This document shows, in pieces, positions 17,588 through 27,401 of a stretch of DNA of 64,000 nucleotides. The translations under genes and the position numbers were made by a program. The first letter of the stretch is position 1; each line of letters opens with the position of its first letter. Below the pieces are notes generated by a model, which was not told where the DNA came from, did no database searches, and saw only the letters and a list, made by a program, of their open reading frames with translations. The DNA comes from Plebeiibacterium marinum. Its GTDB lineage: Bacteria > Bacteroidota > Bacteroidia > Bacteroidales > Marinilabiliaceae. Location: assembly GCF_026013615.1 (NCBI RefSeq), contig NZ_JAPDPI010000001.1, positions 62,001-126,000 of the forward strand, read 5' to 3'.

Positions 17588-18643
17588 ATGAACGAAAACA
17601 ATAACAAAACCAGTATATATATCAAAATACTAACCTTATCAACCAGTATTATAGCTGTATTTTTAGTCATTAATTTATTTGTATATTCCGGAGATCCGGC
17701 AACTAACAATACAGAAACAATGCTGCCTACCTTTAAAGATAGTTACTCCATATTTTCATTAAAAATACCGGATGACCTATCATTTGCCGGAGAACCGGTT
17801 CCCGTTGACAAACATTGGGTAAAAGAAAGTTTTGACCGTGAATTATTAATCAATACTTACTGGCAATCGCAAACTGTGTTGTTTGTTAAAAGAAGTAATC
17901 GTTATTTCCCGATAATTGAACCCATATTAAAAGAACAGGGTGTACCCGATGATTTTAAATACCTTGCTGTCATTGAAAGTGGATTGATGCCCCGATCTGT
18001 TTCTCCGGCAGGAGCTTCCGGAATCTGGCAGTTTATGTCTGCAACTGCAAAAGAATATGGTTTGGAGGTGAACAGCGAAGTTGATGAAAGATATCACCTC
18101 GAAAAAGCCACCGTGGCAGCTTGTAAATATCTAAAAAAGGCTTATGCGAAATATAACAACTGGACCCTGGTTGCTGCATCTTACAATGCCGGCAAAAGGG
18201 GAATAAGCAACCAATTGGACCGACAAAAAGCGGACAGCTATTACAATTTACTTCTGGGTGAAGAAACCGGACGTTATGTATATCGCATCCTTGCCATTAA
18301 AGAAATCCTTTCACACCCTGTGGAATATGGATTTCATGTGGATGACAATGATAAATATCCAACCATTGCTACCCAAACAATACAAATAGATAGCACACTG
18401 GCTAACATTGCCAACTTTGCAGCCAACTATGGAATTTCTTATAAGGAATTTAAAGATTTAAACCCATGGCTACGCGAAAACAACCTGACCAACAGGTATA
18501 AGAAAACGTACCAAATAGCTTTGCCCAAAGGTCTTATTAAAGAAGAAAAAACTTTAGCACAGGACAATGAGGCTGCAAAACCTATCTCTATAGAAAACAA
18601 GGAGATGAAAATGGAAAAACAATCGCTTATCATTAAGCAATAA
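17588..18643 (+). CDS. Membrane-anchored SLT-type lytic transglycosylase
   Basis: 351 residues from the ATG at 17588, chosen because the upstream frame runs through a TAAATTTG promoter box. An N-terminal membrane anchor or signal (residues about 12-33, ILTLSTSIIAVFLVINLFVY) is followed by the SLT domain with catalytic Glu in AVIESGLMPRSVSP, AGASGIWQF, ACKYLKKAY and VAASYNAGKRG. Around residues 265-315 there is a LysM-like stretch (SYKEFKDLNPWLRENNL). It probably cleaves peptidoglycan glycan strands from the inner-membrane face. It is a paralogue of the enzyme encoded at 11680 but lacks a clear C-terminal LysM. Monocistronic, followed by uvrA after 113 bases. Confidence 0.88.
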   Translation: MNENNNKTSIYIKILTLSTSIIAVFLVINLFVYSGDPATNNTETMLPTFKDSYSIFSLKIPDDLSFAGEPVPVDKHWVKESFDRELLINTYWQSQTVLFVKRSNRYFPIIEPILKEQGVPDDFKYLAVIESGLMPRSVSPAGASGIWQFMSATAKEYGLEVNSEVDERYHLEKATVAACKYLKKAYAKYNNWTLVAASYNAGKRGISNQLDRQKADSYYNLLLGEETGRYVYRILAIKEILSHPVEYGFHVDDNDKYPTIATQTIQIDSTLANIANFAANYGISYKEFKDLNPWLRENNLTNRYKKTYQIALPKGLIKEEKTLAQDNEAAKPISIENKEMKMEKQSLIIKQ

Positions 18644-18719
18644 TTTTTTAGTAACCGGCTTTTATTGGAGTATTGCTTCGTGAAGCACCCATGCATTATT
18701 TAATATCTATTTTCTATTG

Positions 18720-18727
18720 TATATTTG
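18720..18727 (+). promoter_or_regulatory. -7 box of uvrA
   Basis: TATATTTG matches TAnnTTTG and ends 29 bases before the uvrA ATG. No obvious SOS (LexA-type) palindrome was recognised next to it. Confidence 0.5.
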
Positions 18728-18756
18728 TTTTCTCAATTTAACGGGCAAGTTATAAT

Positions 18757-21624
18757 ATGGAAAACAACAAGGTAACATCAAGGACCGAATCGGAGGAGTT
18801 TGTGGAAGAAGGTGCTGTAACCGTCATGGGTGCACGGGTACATAACCTGCAAAATATAGATGTTGAATTCCCAAGGAATAAATTAGTTGTAGTTACAGGC
18901 CTGAGTGGTAGCGGAAAGTCCTCGTTGGCTTTTGATACCATCTATGCAGAAGGACAAAGAAGGTATATTGAAACATTTTCAGCCTATGCCCGGCAGTTCC
19001 TGGGCAATATGGAAAGGCCGGAGGTTGATAAAATTACCGGATTAAGCCCTGTTATTTCCATTGAGCAAAAAACAACCAATAAAAATCCCCGCTCAACCGT
19101 TGGTACTATTACCGAAATATATGATTTTTTAAGACTCCTTTTTGCCAGGGCCTCTGATGCCTTTTCATACAACACCGGCGAAAAGATGGTAAAATATACT
19201 ACCGAAAAAATATTATCGCTCATACAGGAAAATTTCAAAGGAAAGAAAGTGATGATCTTAGCTCCATTGGTTCACAATAGGAAAGGTCATTACAAAGAGC
19301 TTTTTGAACAAATAAGGAAGAAAGGGTATTTGCATGCCAGGGTAGATGGAGAAGTAATTGAGTTAAGCCATGGTTACAAACTGGATAGATATAAAAACCA
19401 TAGCATTGAAATGGTGGTGGACCGAATAAAGGTCTCCGAAAAAGACACCAAGCGTTTATCCGACTCTGTTGATCTGGCCATGAAAAACGGGAAAGGAATC
19501 ATGATGATTCTGGATACTCAAACCGATGAGGCCAAGTTCTACTCCCAAAAACTGATGTGCCCTACAACCGGGATTTCATATAACGAGCCCGCCCCCCACT
19601 CCTTCTCTTTTAATTCGCCGCAAGGAGCATGTAATAAGTGTAAAGGGCTTGGGGTAATCGACAATGTTGACATTGAAAAAGTAATCCCTGATGACTTAAT
19701 AACCATTCATGCAGGAGGGATTGCGCCTTTAGGAAAATATAAGAATACCCTTATCTTTTGGCAAATGGAAGCCATTGCCGAAAAGCATGGCTTTACCTTA
19801 AAAACACCTATTAGGGATATTCCAGAGGAAGCACTGGACACTATTCTTCATGGCTCAAGCGAACCTATTACCCTAAAAAACACCCCACTTGGAACCAATT
19901 CTAATTATTTTATAAGTTTTGAAGGGGTTATAAAATATATTCTTCAACAGCAGGCTAACGACACTTCTAAAAAAGCAAAAAAATGGGCCATGCAGTTTGT
20001 TACCAACTCTAAATGCCCTGAATGCAATGGCCAAAGACTTAACAAAGAAGCACTACATTTTAAGCTGAATGACAAAAATATTGCAGACCTCTCCGGGCTG
20101 GATTTAAGTCAGCTGACAGAATGGTTTGAGGATGTAGAGATGCATATGAGCCAAAAGCAAAAAGCCATAGCGGTTGAAATACTAAAAGAAATCCGGAGCA
20201 GACTAGGCTTTTTGCTTGATGTAGGGCTGGGCTACCTATCGTTAAACAGGAGTGCCATGACCCTTTCGGGTGGTGAAAGCCAACGGATCAGACTGGCTAC
20301 ACAAATTGGATCACAGCTGGTAAATGTACTGTACATCCTGGATGAACCAAGTATTGGTTTACATCAGCGCGATAACCATAAGCTGATCCATTCTCTCCAA
20401 CAGTTAAGAGACACTGGCAATACGATTCTGGTTGTGGAGCATGATAAAGACATGATGCTCCAGGCCGACTATTTAATTGACATGGGACCTTATGCCGGTA
20501 GACATGGGGGTGAAATTGTTGCCCAGGGAACTCCTTTAGAAGTGATTCAAAACAACACCTTAACTGCAGATTACCTCAACAATAAAAGAAAAATAGTAAT
20601 CCCAGAAAAAAGACGGAAAGGAAATGGTAAAAACCTGGTTCTGCATAAAGCCTCAGGAAATAATTTAAAAGGGATAACCGCTACTTTCCCTTTAGGTACA
20701 TTAATTTGTGTTTCAGGCGTTTCCGGTAGTGGAAAGTCCACATTGATTAATGAAACATTATATCCAATCTTAAATCAACATGTATACAATGCCGTAAAAG
20801 ACCCCCTCCCCTATAAAAAGATTGATGGACTAGAAAATATTGATAAAGTGGTTGATGTTGACCAGTCACCTATTGGAAGAACACCAAGGTCGAACCCGGC
20901 TACATACACCAAGATATTTGATGAAATAAGGAAGCTATTTACCGGACTACCTGAATCTAAAATCAGAAACTACAAACCGGGTAGGTTCTCTTTTAACATG
21001 GCTGGCGGAAGATGTGAAACATGTAAAGGTGGCGGGGTTCAGATAATAGAAATGAATTTTCTGCCGGATGTAATGGTTGAGTGCCCTGAATGCCACGGCA
21101 AACGCTATAACCGGGAAACCCTGGAAGTTAGGTATAAAGGTAAATCAATAAGCGACATACTAAACTTGACTATTAACCAGGCGGTTGATTTTTTTGAGAA
21201 CATCCCACAAATAGCCAGAAAACTAAAAGTACTGCAAGAGGTTGGCTTGGGCTACATAACATTAGGACAACCCTCAACCACTCTCTCCGGAGGTGAATCG
21301 CAGCGGGTAAAACTGGCAAGCGAACTCGCCAAGAAAGATACCGGAAAAACCATTTACATACTGGATGAACCTACAACAGGATTGCACTTTGAAGACATCC
21401 GGGTTTTGCTGGAAGTATTAAACAGGCTGGTTGACAAAGGCAACACTGTGATTGTAATTGAGCACAACCTTGATGTAATTAAAGTGGCAGATTATATTAT
21501 TGATATTGGCAAGGAAGGTGGCAGATTTGGTGGAGAAATACTTTGCGAAGGCACACCAGAACAAGTTGCTAAAAACAAAAAGAGCTATACAGCAAAGTAC
21601 CTTAAAGAAGAACTAAAAGGATAG
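18757..21624 (+). CDS. uvrA: UvrA, excinuclease ABC subunit A
   Basis: 955 residues. There are two ABC ATPase modules: Walker [10 protein letters not shown] near residue 50 and GVSGSGKST near 655; signature [16 protein letters not shown] and [16 protein letters not shown]; Walker [11 protein letters not shown] and [11 protein letters not shown]. The second zinc module has CETCKGGG and CPECHGKRY. In the first, CPTTG replaces the usual CxxC before [10 protein letters not shown], so one cysteine is Thr; I recall the same in other Bacteroidota. UvrA dimers recognise bulky DNA lesions and load UvrB in nucleotide excision repair. Transcribed alone; uvrB is not in the window. Confidence 0.97.
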   Translation: MENNKVTSRTESEEFVEEGAVTVMGARVHNLQNIDVEFPRNKLVVVTGLSGSGKSSLAFDTIYAEGQRRYIETFSAYARQFLGNMERPEVDKITGLSPVISIEQKTTNKNPRSTVGTITEIYDFLRLLFARASDAFSYNTGEKMVKYTTEKILSLIQENFKGKKVMILAPLVHNRKGHYKELFEQIRKKGYLHARVDGEVIELSHGYKLDRYKNHSIEMVVDRIKVSEKDTKRLSDSVDLAMKNGKGIMMILDTQTDEAKFYSQKLMCPTTGISYNEPAPHSFSFNSPQGACNKCKGLGVIDNVDIEKVIPDDLITIHAGGIAPLGKYKNTLIFWQMEAIAEKHGFTLKTPIRDIPEEALDTILHGSSEPITLKNTPLGTNSNYFISFEGVIKYILQQQANDTSKKAKKWAMQFVTNSKCPECNGQRLNKEALHFKLNDKNIADLSGLDLSQLTEWFEDVEMHMSQKQKAIAVEILKEIRSRLGFLLDVGLGYLSLNRSAMTLSGGESQRIRLATQIGSQLVNVLYILDEPSIGLHQRDNHKLIHSLQQLRDTGNTILVVEHDKDMMLQADYLIDMGPYAGRHGGEIVAQGTPLEVIQNNTLTADYLNNKRKIVIPEKRRKGNGKNLVLHKASGNNLKGITATFPLGTLICVSGVSGSGKSTLINETLYPILNQHVYNAVKDPLPYKKIDGLENIDKVVDVDQSPIGRTPRSNPATYTKIFDEIRKLFTGLPESKIRNYKPGRFSFNMAGGRCETCKGGGVQIIEMNFLPDVMVECPECHGKRYNRETLEVRYKGKSISDILNLTINQAVDFFENIPQIARKLKVLQEVGLGYITLGQPSTTLSGGESQRVKLASELAKKDTGKTIYILDEPTTGLHFEDIRVLLEVLNRLVDKGNTVIVIEHNLDVIKVADYIIDIGKEGGRFGGEILCEGTPEQVAKNKKSYTAKYLKEELKG

Positions 21625-21738
21625 CGGTAGGAAAGCGATATCAAAGAAATATAGAAAGCTGAATATTGCTATCTATTGCAGAATTACATCATGCAAAAAA
21701 AATGCTTACTTTAGTTCTTATTAATACAATCAGAAAAT

Positions 21739-23403
21739 ATGGGACAAAAAGTAAAAATAAGGTGTATCAATAACAACACATATAAAAAATACAATAGGGG
21801 AATTACACTAGAAGACATTGCCAAAGACCAGGGAGTATCCTTACGAGGTAAAGTTTTAGGCGCCTTGGTAAACAACAAACTGGAGCAACTATCATTCGAA
21901 GTTTTCAACCCGCTTACTATCGAGTTTATCGACATTACCCATCCGGATGGGATGCGCATGTATATCCGCAGCCTTTCTTATTTACTTTATTATGCCATTG
22001 AAGAAGTATTGCCCGGAGTCAAACTAAGGGTAGAACATTCTGTATCAAAAGGAGTGTATTGCGAACTTCAGGGATGTGATGAAGTAACGGTGGATAATGT
22101 AAATTCCATAGTTGAATACATGCGCAGCCTGATAGAAAAAGATCTTCCGTTTCTATATCATGAAAAAGAAACCCCCAATGTTATAAAACGCTTTAAACAG
22201 TATGGTTTTGAAGATAAAATAGGACTATTGGAAAGCAGGGGACAGTCTTATTCATCATATTACTCCTTAAACGGTAGTATTGCTTCATTTTATGGCTATT
22301 TGGTTCCTTCAACTGGTTACCTTGAAGTATTTGATGTTAACAAATATTACAATGGGATATTGCTACAGATCCCCAAGAGGTTTATGCCCGAAGAGGTGGA
22401 GGGGTTAATTATCCAAAAGAAGATGTTCGAGATTTTCCAGGAATACAGCAACTGGAATAGGGTATTGAAAGTAACCAATATAAACGATTTAAATGTTCAA
22501 CAGCAAATTGGGGGTACAGAACAACTCATAAAGGTATCGGAGGCTTTACATGAAAAAAAAATAGCACAGATTGCAGATATGATAGCCGACAGAAAGGACA
22601 AAGTCAAGATTATTCTGATAAGTGGTCCATCTTCAAGCGGCAAAACCACCTTTAGCAAACGCTTAGCCATACAGCTGATGGTAGCAGGCTTGAGACCACA
22701 AACCCTTTCTTTGGATGATTATTTTGTTGACCGGGACCAAACCCCGCTTGATGAAAACGGAGAATTGGATTTTGAGGCACTGGAAGCGCTGGATGTAGAG
22801 CAGTTTAACGAAGACCTAAGCAGGCTTTTAAAAGGTGAAGAGGTTGAGATACCCAGGTTTTCATTTGAAACAGGTTCACGCTTTTACGATGGAACAAAAG
22901 TACAGCTTGAGGATGATCAAATTTTGGTGATCGAGGGAATTCATGGTCTGAACCCTAAATTAACCCACTCAATATCTGATTCATTTAAGTTTAAGATTTA
23001 TGCTTCGGCATTAACCTCAATAAATATTGATGACCACAACAGAATCCCAACTACCGACAACAGACTGATCAGGAGGATTGTTCGGGATTACCGTTACCGA
23101 AATTATTCAGCTGCCGAAACCATTTCGAGATGGCAAAGCGTACGAAGGGGGGAAGAAAAACATATTTTCCCATACCAGGAAGAAGCTGATGTGATGTTTA
23201 ACACTGCTTTACTATACGAATTTGCCGTTCTAAAACATTATGCAGAACCAATTTTACTTGAAGTGGAAAACATCAAACCGGAATATGCAGAAGCAAACAG
23301 GCTGCTGTATTTTTTCAGTTATTTTAAGCATATTAACGATGCAAACATCCCTCCTACTTCTATAATCCGCGAATTTTTAGGAGGCAGTAGCTTTAAATAT
23401 TAA
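21739..23403 (+). CDS. Nucleoside (uridine-type) kinase with ThrRS-like TGS/SAD N-terminus
   Basis: 554 residues. The N-terminal 60 residues form a TGS domain (YNRGITLEDIAKDQGVSL), followed by a threonyl-tRNA-synthetase-like second additional domain (residues about 60-200; YIRSLSYLLYYAIEEVLPG). The C-terminal half is a PRK/uridine kinase: P-loop SGPSSSGKTTFSKRL near residue 297, SLDDYFVDRDQTP, IPRFSFETGSR and VIEGIHGLNP. It should phosphorylate a nucleoside or a related small molecule; the substrate is not certain. Fusion of a TGS/SAD module with a kinase is a known Bacteroidota and Firmicutes architecture. It has no synthetase catalytic core. A strong terminator follows. Confidence 0.9.
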   Translation: MGQKVKIRCINNNTYKKYNRGITLEDIAKDQGVSLRGKVLGALVNNKLEQLSFEVFNPLTIEFIDITHPDGMRMYIRSLSYLLYYAIEEVLPGVKLRVEHSVSKGVYCELQGCDEVTVDNVNSIVEYMRSLIEKDLPFLYHEKETPNVIKRFKQYGFEDKIGLLESRGQSYSSYYSLNGSIASFYGYLVPSTGYLEVFDVNKYYNGILLQIPKRFMPEEVEGLIIQKKMFEIFQEYSNWNRVLKVTNINDLNVQQQIGGTEQLIKVSEALHEKKIAQIADMIADRKDKVKIILISGPSSSGKTTFSKRLAIQLMVAGLRPQTLSLDDYFVDRDQTPLDENGELDFEALEALDVEQFNEDLSRLLKGEEVEIPRFSFETGSRFYDGTKVQLEDDQILVIEGIHGLNPKLTHSISDSFKFKIYASALTSINIDDHNRIPTTDNRLIRRIVRDYRYRNYSAAETISRWQSVRRGEEKHIFPYQEEADVMFNTALLYEFAVLKHYAEPILLEVENIKPEYAEANRLLYFFSYFKHINDANIPPTSIIREFLGGSSFKY

Positions 23404-23459
23404 TTCAGGTTGTGTTAAAAACAGTATAACAAAGAACCTTGCAATAGCAAATTCATGTA

Positions 23460-23520
23460 CCAGGCAGGAATATTATCCCAATTTACCAGATCCTATTCCT
23501 GCCTGGTCTATAAGTTTTTT
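23460..23520 (+). terminator. Terminator of the nucleoside kinase gene
   Basis: CCAGGCAGGAATA (23460-23472) pairs perfectly with TATTCCTGCCTGG (23494-23506) across a 21-base loop, followed by T-rich sequence from 23515. The stem is 13 bp. Confidence 0.75.
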
Positions 23521-23639
23521 CTTTTTTCTAATTGATAATCTGTAATCATTTAATATATGACACATTGTATTTTGAACTTTTCAGATACTAGACATAGCCA
23601 TATTTTTTTGCTATATTGATTAAAAAAGCGGTGTAAAAT

Positions 23640-25529
23640 ATGAAAGTCTCATTCAGCCATCCTTTGTTTCTCTTTTTGTTGTTTTGGAGCTTTATTGAAC
23701 TAAAGGCCAGCAACAACCAAAGAAATGTATTGGTAATTAACTCTTACCACATGGGATATTCATGGACCGACGAAGTGGTGGAAGGAATAAGATCCAAATT
23801 AGACTCAGCCGGGAACATTAATTATTTCCTTGAGTTTATGGATACCAAAAGGTTTTTAGACGAAACCACGTTTATAAATTTCCACAACTACCTCACCACA
23901 AAATATCAAACCGTTAATTTTGATGTTATTGTAGTATCCGACAATAATGCGATGGATTTCTACCTTACTTATAGAGATTCTTCCCTTTTTCGAAACAAAC
24001 CCTTTGTTTTTTCCGGCCTAGCCAATGTTGATAATTATCCAGTCGAAAAACTGGGTGCTTATGGTGTTGCCGAGCTTAGGGGTTTACCTCTGATTTTTTA
24101 TACAATGCATCGTTTTTTCCCGGATAGGGATACAATTACAGTATATTTAGACAGTACTGTAACAAGTAAAACATATGCCGAGTTAACCAGGACTTACCAA
24201 GAGGAGCATGAGGAGCCTGTTTTTAATTTAGTTTATGATGTTCCATCAGATTCAATTAAATACCACCTATCTACATTGTCGGATAACAATATGGTTTTTC
24301 TTTTTAACCTCAATTATTTCTCAAAGCGTGGCTATATTCCCTTTGAAGAATATTTGCGTTTACTGGGCGACTCCTGTAATATCCCGATATTTTCCAGTCA
24401 GTTTAAAAACATTAAAGGAATTGTGGGCGGTGAAAAAAACATGGGCCGGGAACATGGTGAAGTTGCAGCCCAATTGGTTATCAAAATTCTTAATGGAGAA
24501 TTTATAGATCAGCGAATTATTTACCCAACACCTAAATTGTATTTTAATGATATTGAGCTTCGCAAATTTGGAATCAAGGAGCCATTATTACCAAGAAATT
24601 CAACTATTGTCAATACCAAAAAATCATGGATTGTCCTGTATGGCAAGCTATTCTTTGTAAACTCAATGATTGTTTTGGCTGTAGTGCTGATAATAATAGC
24701 CCTCATTGTCAGCAACAGAAAGTTAAAACGTTTTAAACTGATTCTTGAAGAAGCCAGGGACAAGGCCATCCAATCAGAATCTGTGAAAACAGCACTTATT
24801 GCAAATATTTCCCACGAGCTCCGTACTCCTTTAAATTCCATCATAGGTTTCTCTGATATTCTGGCAGCGGAATTCGAAAATAAAGATAACGCAGAAGCTG
24901 AATATATCAGATGTATAAGCGATAGCTCAAAAATATTAGAAAGTCTTGTGAATGAACTACTTGATTTATCCTTAATTGACTCCAATGAAGTAAAATTAAA
25001 CTACAGCGAAGTTAATATACCTGAGTTTTTAGAAAGCCTTGCCCAGCAAAACACAATCCAAATTGACCACCAGCGAAAACCAAAACTTGGAATACGTGTA
25101 AGCAATTACGAAAACGAGCCCCAGATTATATATACAGATAAGATGAGGCTAAACCAGATATTACAGAACCTGGTAAGCAATGCAATCAAATATTCTTTTT
25201 CAGGCACTATTACTATTGGATACCATTTGATTACTAAAAACGAGGTTGCTGAAAAACTAGGTGATGATAGTAATTTGAGCCACGATTACTATTTTTTGTT
25301 TTTTGTTAAAGATTACGGTATTGGTATACCCCAGGAACTAAGGAGTTTCGTTTTTGAAAGATTCCGTAGGATTGACCAACTGTATGATGGCCAACACGGA
25401 GGCGTTGGATTGGGACTTAGTATTTCCAAATCCCTGGTACAAATTATGGGTGGTGATATGTGGTTTAAAAGTGTAGAAAAGAAAGGATCAACTTTTTACT
25501 TTGTAATTCCTCATGTCAACAGGGTTTGA
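23640..25529 (+). CDS. Sensor histidine kinase with ABC substrate-binding-like periplasmic domain
   Basis: 629 residues. A signal or first membrane segment (FLFLLFWSFIELKAS) is followed by a periplasmic ABC_sub_bind-like domain (about 28-320: VLVINSYHMGYSWTDEVVEG, FDVIVVSDNNAMDF). A membrane helix lies near 335-358, then HisKA with the phospho-acceptor in HELRTPLNSIIGFSDIL (His near 392), and a HATPase_c domain with NLVSNAIKYSF, DYGIGIP and GVGLGLSISKSL. It is predicted to autophosphorylate in response to a periplasmic ligand. No receiver domain is attached and no response-regulator gene adjoins, so it is an orphan kinase here. Confidence 0.92.
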   Translation: MKVSFSHPLFLFLLFWSFIELKASNNQRNVLVINSYHMGYSWTDEVVEGIRSKLDSAGNINYFLEFMDTKRFLDETTFINFHNYLTTKYQTVNFDVIVVSDNNAMDFYLTYRDSSLFRNKPFVFSGLANVDNYPVEKLGAYGVAELRGLPLIFYTMHRFFPDRDTITVYLDSTVTSKTYAELTRTYQEEHEEPVFNLVYDVPSDSIKYHLSTLSDNNMVFLFNLNYFSKRGYIPFEEYLRLLGDSCNIPIFSSQFKNIKGIVGGEKNMGREHGEVAAQLVIKILNGEFIDQRIIYPTPKLYFNDIELRKFGIKEPLLPRNSTIVNTKKSWIVLYGKLFFVNSMIVLAVVLIIIALIVSNRKLKRFKLILEEARDKAIQSESVKTALIANISHELRTPLNSIIGFSDILAAEFENKDNAEAEYIRCISDSSKILESLVNELLDLSLIDSNEVKLNYSEVNIPEFLESLAQQNTIQIDHQRKPKLGIRVSNYENEPQIIYTDKMRLNQILQNLVSNAIKYSFSGTITIGYHLITKNEVAEKLGDDSNLSHDYYFLFFVKDYGIGIPQELRSFVFERFRRIDQLYDGQHGGVGLGLSISKSLVQIMGGDMWFKSVEKKGSTFYFVIPHVNRV

Positions 25530-25559
25530 AAAGTATAAAATTATGGTAAGGCAATGGTA

Positions 25560-25595
25560 TACTTCCCTTTCCTAAATAAACAGAAAAGGGAAGTA
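25560..25595. terminator. Hairpin between the convergent histidine kinase and lpdA genes
   Basis: ACTTCCCTTT (25561-25570) pairs with AAAGGGAAGT (25585-25594) over a 14-base loop; the flanking T/A extends it to 11 bp. It lies between two converging stop codons, but neither side has a clear T-run. Confidence 0.55.
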
Positions 25596-25610
25596 ATATC
25601 TTATACGGTA

Positions 25611-27002
25611 TTATATATGAATCACTTCATCATAAGCAGCTGCAGCAGCCTCCATAATCGCCTCTGACATGGTTGGGTGGGGATGGATAGCTTTAATTAA
25701 CTCATGCCCCGTGGTTTCAAGCTTCTTGGCAACCACAAGCTCTGCAATCATTTCAGTTACATTGGCACCAATAAGGTGGGCACCCAACAACTCACCATAT
25801 TTGGCATCGAAAATCAATTTGACAAATCCATCTTTATGACCGGCAGCACTTGCCTTCCCTGAAGCAGTAAATGGGAACTTACCTATTTTCAATTCATATC
25901 CTGCTTCTTTTGCAGCAACTTCCGTCATCCCAACTGAAGCCACTTCCGGAGAGGTATAGGTACACCCAGGAATATTGCCATAGTTTATTGGCTCAGGTGT
26001 GTGACCTGCAATCTTTTCCACACAAGTAATGGCTTCAGCAGAAGCTACATGTGCCAAGGCCTGACCAGGCACTATATCGCCAATGGCATAGATTCCATCA
26101 ACAGAAGTCCGATAGAATTCATCAACCTTGATCTTTCCGTTTTCCATCTCAACCCCTACTTCTTCCAATCCGACTCCTTCAATATTGGGAGTTATCCCAA
26201 CAGCCGACAGTACAACATCTGCCTCATAGGTTTCTTCTCCCTTTTTTGACTTAATAATAGCTTTTACAGCATCTCCAGTAGTATCAACACTCAAAACTTC
26301 AGAAGATGTCATTACTTTGATACCTGCCTTTTTAAAGGAGCGACCTAATTGTTTGGAAACCTCTTCATCTTCCAAAGGTACAATATTAGGAAGGTATTCA
26401 ACCAAGGTAACTTTGGTTCCAATGGCATTGTAAAAATAGGCAAATTCACTACCTATTGCCCCCGATCCAACTACTATCATTGATTTTGGTTGTTTTTCCA
26501 GAGTAAGAGCCTTTCTGTACCCTATAACCTTAACTCCATCCTGAGGCAGGTTTGGCAACTCTTTGCTACGGGCTCCTGTAGCCAACAAAATATGCTTTGC
26601 AGAAACGGTTTCACTTGTGCCATCTTCTTTCTTTACTTCAACAGTTTTGTTGTCGATCAATTTTCCAAAACCATTGATAACCTCAATTTTGTTTTTCTTT
26701 AAAAGAAACTGGATTCCTTTACTCATCCCATCAGCAACTCCCCTGCTGCGTTGAACCATGGCTTCAAAATCAGCTTTGGTTTCCCCTTCTATTTTAACGC
26801 CATACGATTCAGCTTCTTTTAGATATTCAAATACTGATGCACTTTTTAACAGCGATTTTGTAGGAATACAACCCCAGTTCAGGCATATTCCACCAAGTTC
26901 TGATTTTTCAACAACAGCCACATTTAAACCCAATTGCGAAGCCCTGATAGCTCCTACATATCCTCCGGGACCACTCCCTATAACAACTAAATCGTATTGC
27001 AT
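25611..27002 (-). CDS. lpdA: Dihydrolipoyl dehydrogenase (E3)
   Basis: 463 residues. FAD-binding GSGPGGYVGAIRASQLG at the N-terminus, the redox disulfide in GGICLNWGCIPTKSLL (Cys40 and Cys45), NAD-binding VGSGAIGSEFAYFYN, YAIGDIVPG and the C-terminal HPHPTMSEAIMEA holding the catalytic His-Glu pair. It reoxidises dihydrolipoamide of 2-oxoacid dehydrogenase complexes or of the glycine cleavage system. No E1/E2 or gcv genes are nearby, so its partner complex cannot be read from context. A TAACTTTG box lies 52 bases upstream. Confidence 0.96.
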   Translation of the reverse strand: MQYDLVVIGSGPGGYVGAIRASQLGLNVAVVEKSELGGICLNWGCIPTKSLLKSASVFEYLKEAESYGVKIEGETKADFEAMVQRSRGVADGMSKGIQFLLKKNKIEVINGFGKLIDNKTVEVKKEDGTSETVSAKHILLATGARSKELPNLPQDGVKVIGYRKALTLEKQPKSMIVVGSGAIGSEFAYFYNAIGTKVTLVEYLPNIVPLEDEEVSKQLGRSFKKAGIKVMTSSEVLSVDTTGDAVKAIIKSKKGEETYEADVVLSAVGITPNIEGVGLEEVGVEMENGKIKVDEFYRTSVDGIYAIGDIVPGQALAHVASAEAITCVEKIAGHTPEPINYGNIPGCTYTSPEVASVGMTEVAAKEAGYELKIGKFPFTASGKASAAGHKDGFVKLIFDAKYGELLGAHLIGANVTEMIAELVVAKKLETTGHELIKAIHPHPTMSEAIMEAAAAAYDEVIHI

Positions 27003-27054
27003 ATTATAAAGTTTAATATTTTACACTTTTTTTCATTATTTCGCATATAACTAA

Positions 27055-27062
27055 CAAAGTTA
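27055..27062 (-). promoter_or_regulatory. -7 box of lpdA
   Basis: The minus strand reads TAACTTTG, matching TAnnTTTG, 52 bases upstream of the ATG. Confidence 0.5.
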
Positions 27063-27298
27063 AGGTTAAAAGGTTGGGTTGGATCACAAATCAAAATAAT
27101 TATATATTGTAACTAATTACAATGACATCGGTTAGCCTTGCCTCAAAAGCCTGGTTTCATTAGAAAATACATACATCCAACTTTGAGCATTACCATGTAA
27201 ACAATTTGATTACGGAAGTCAACAATCAGTATGCACTCTTTTGGTGTTAACAACTTGTTAATGTTCCAAAATTTTGTACTATAACTCATCTGTTTTAT

Positions 27299-27306
27299 TA
27301 GATTTG
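27299..27306 (+). promoter_or_regulatory. Probable -7 box of the DUF1573 gene
   Basis: TAGATTTG matches TAnnTTTG. A TTTG at 27273-27276 lies 22 bases upstream, close to the -33 position. The leader to the ATG at 27402 would be about 90 bases. Confidence 0.45.
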
Positions 27307-27401
27307 TATGACTTTTACTCATAAAACCAAACAAAACCATACTGAACCCGTAATAAAAAAGCGATTAAAACAAATATTGAATAAGCAAAATAATTCTGAA
27401 A

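Larger units (their letters stand above)
27003..27401. other. 399-base intergenic region between divergent lpdA and DUF1573 genes
   Basis: It holds a TAACTTTG box for lpdA at 27055-27062 (minus) and TAGATTTG for the DUF1573 gene at 27299-27306 (plus). A 65-codon minus-strand frame at 27143-27340 has no recognisable protein features and is not called. Nothing else was identified in the middle 230 bases. Confidence 0.5.

Noticed and set aside
27143-27340. 65-codon minus-strand frame in the lpdA-DUF1573 gap
   Set aside because: No recognisable domain, no promoter box in place, and it overlaps the region expected to hold the DUF1573 promoter. Considered chance.
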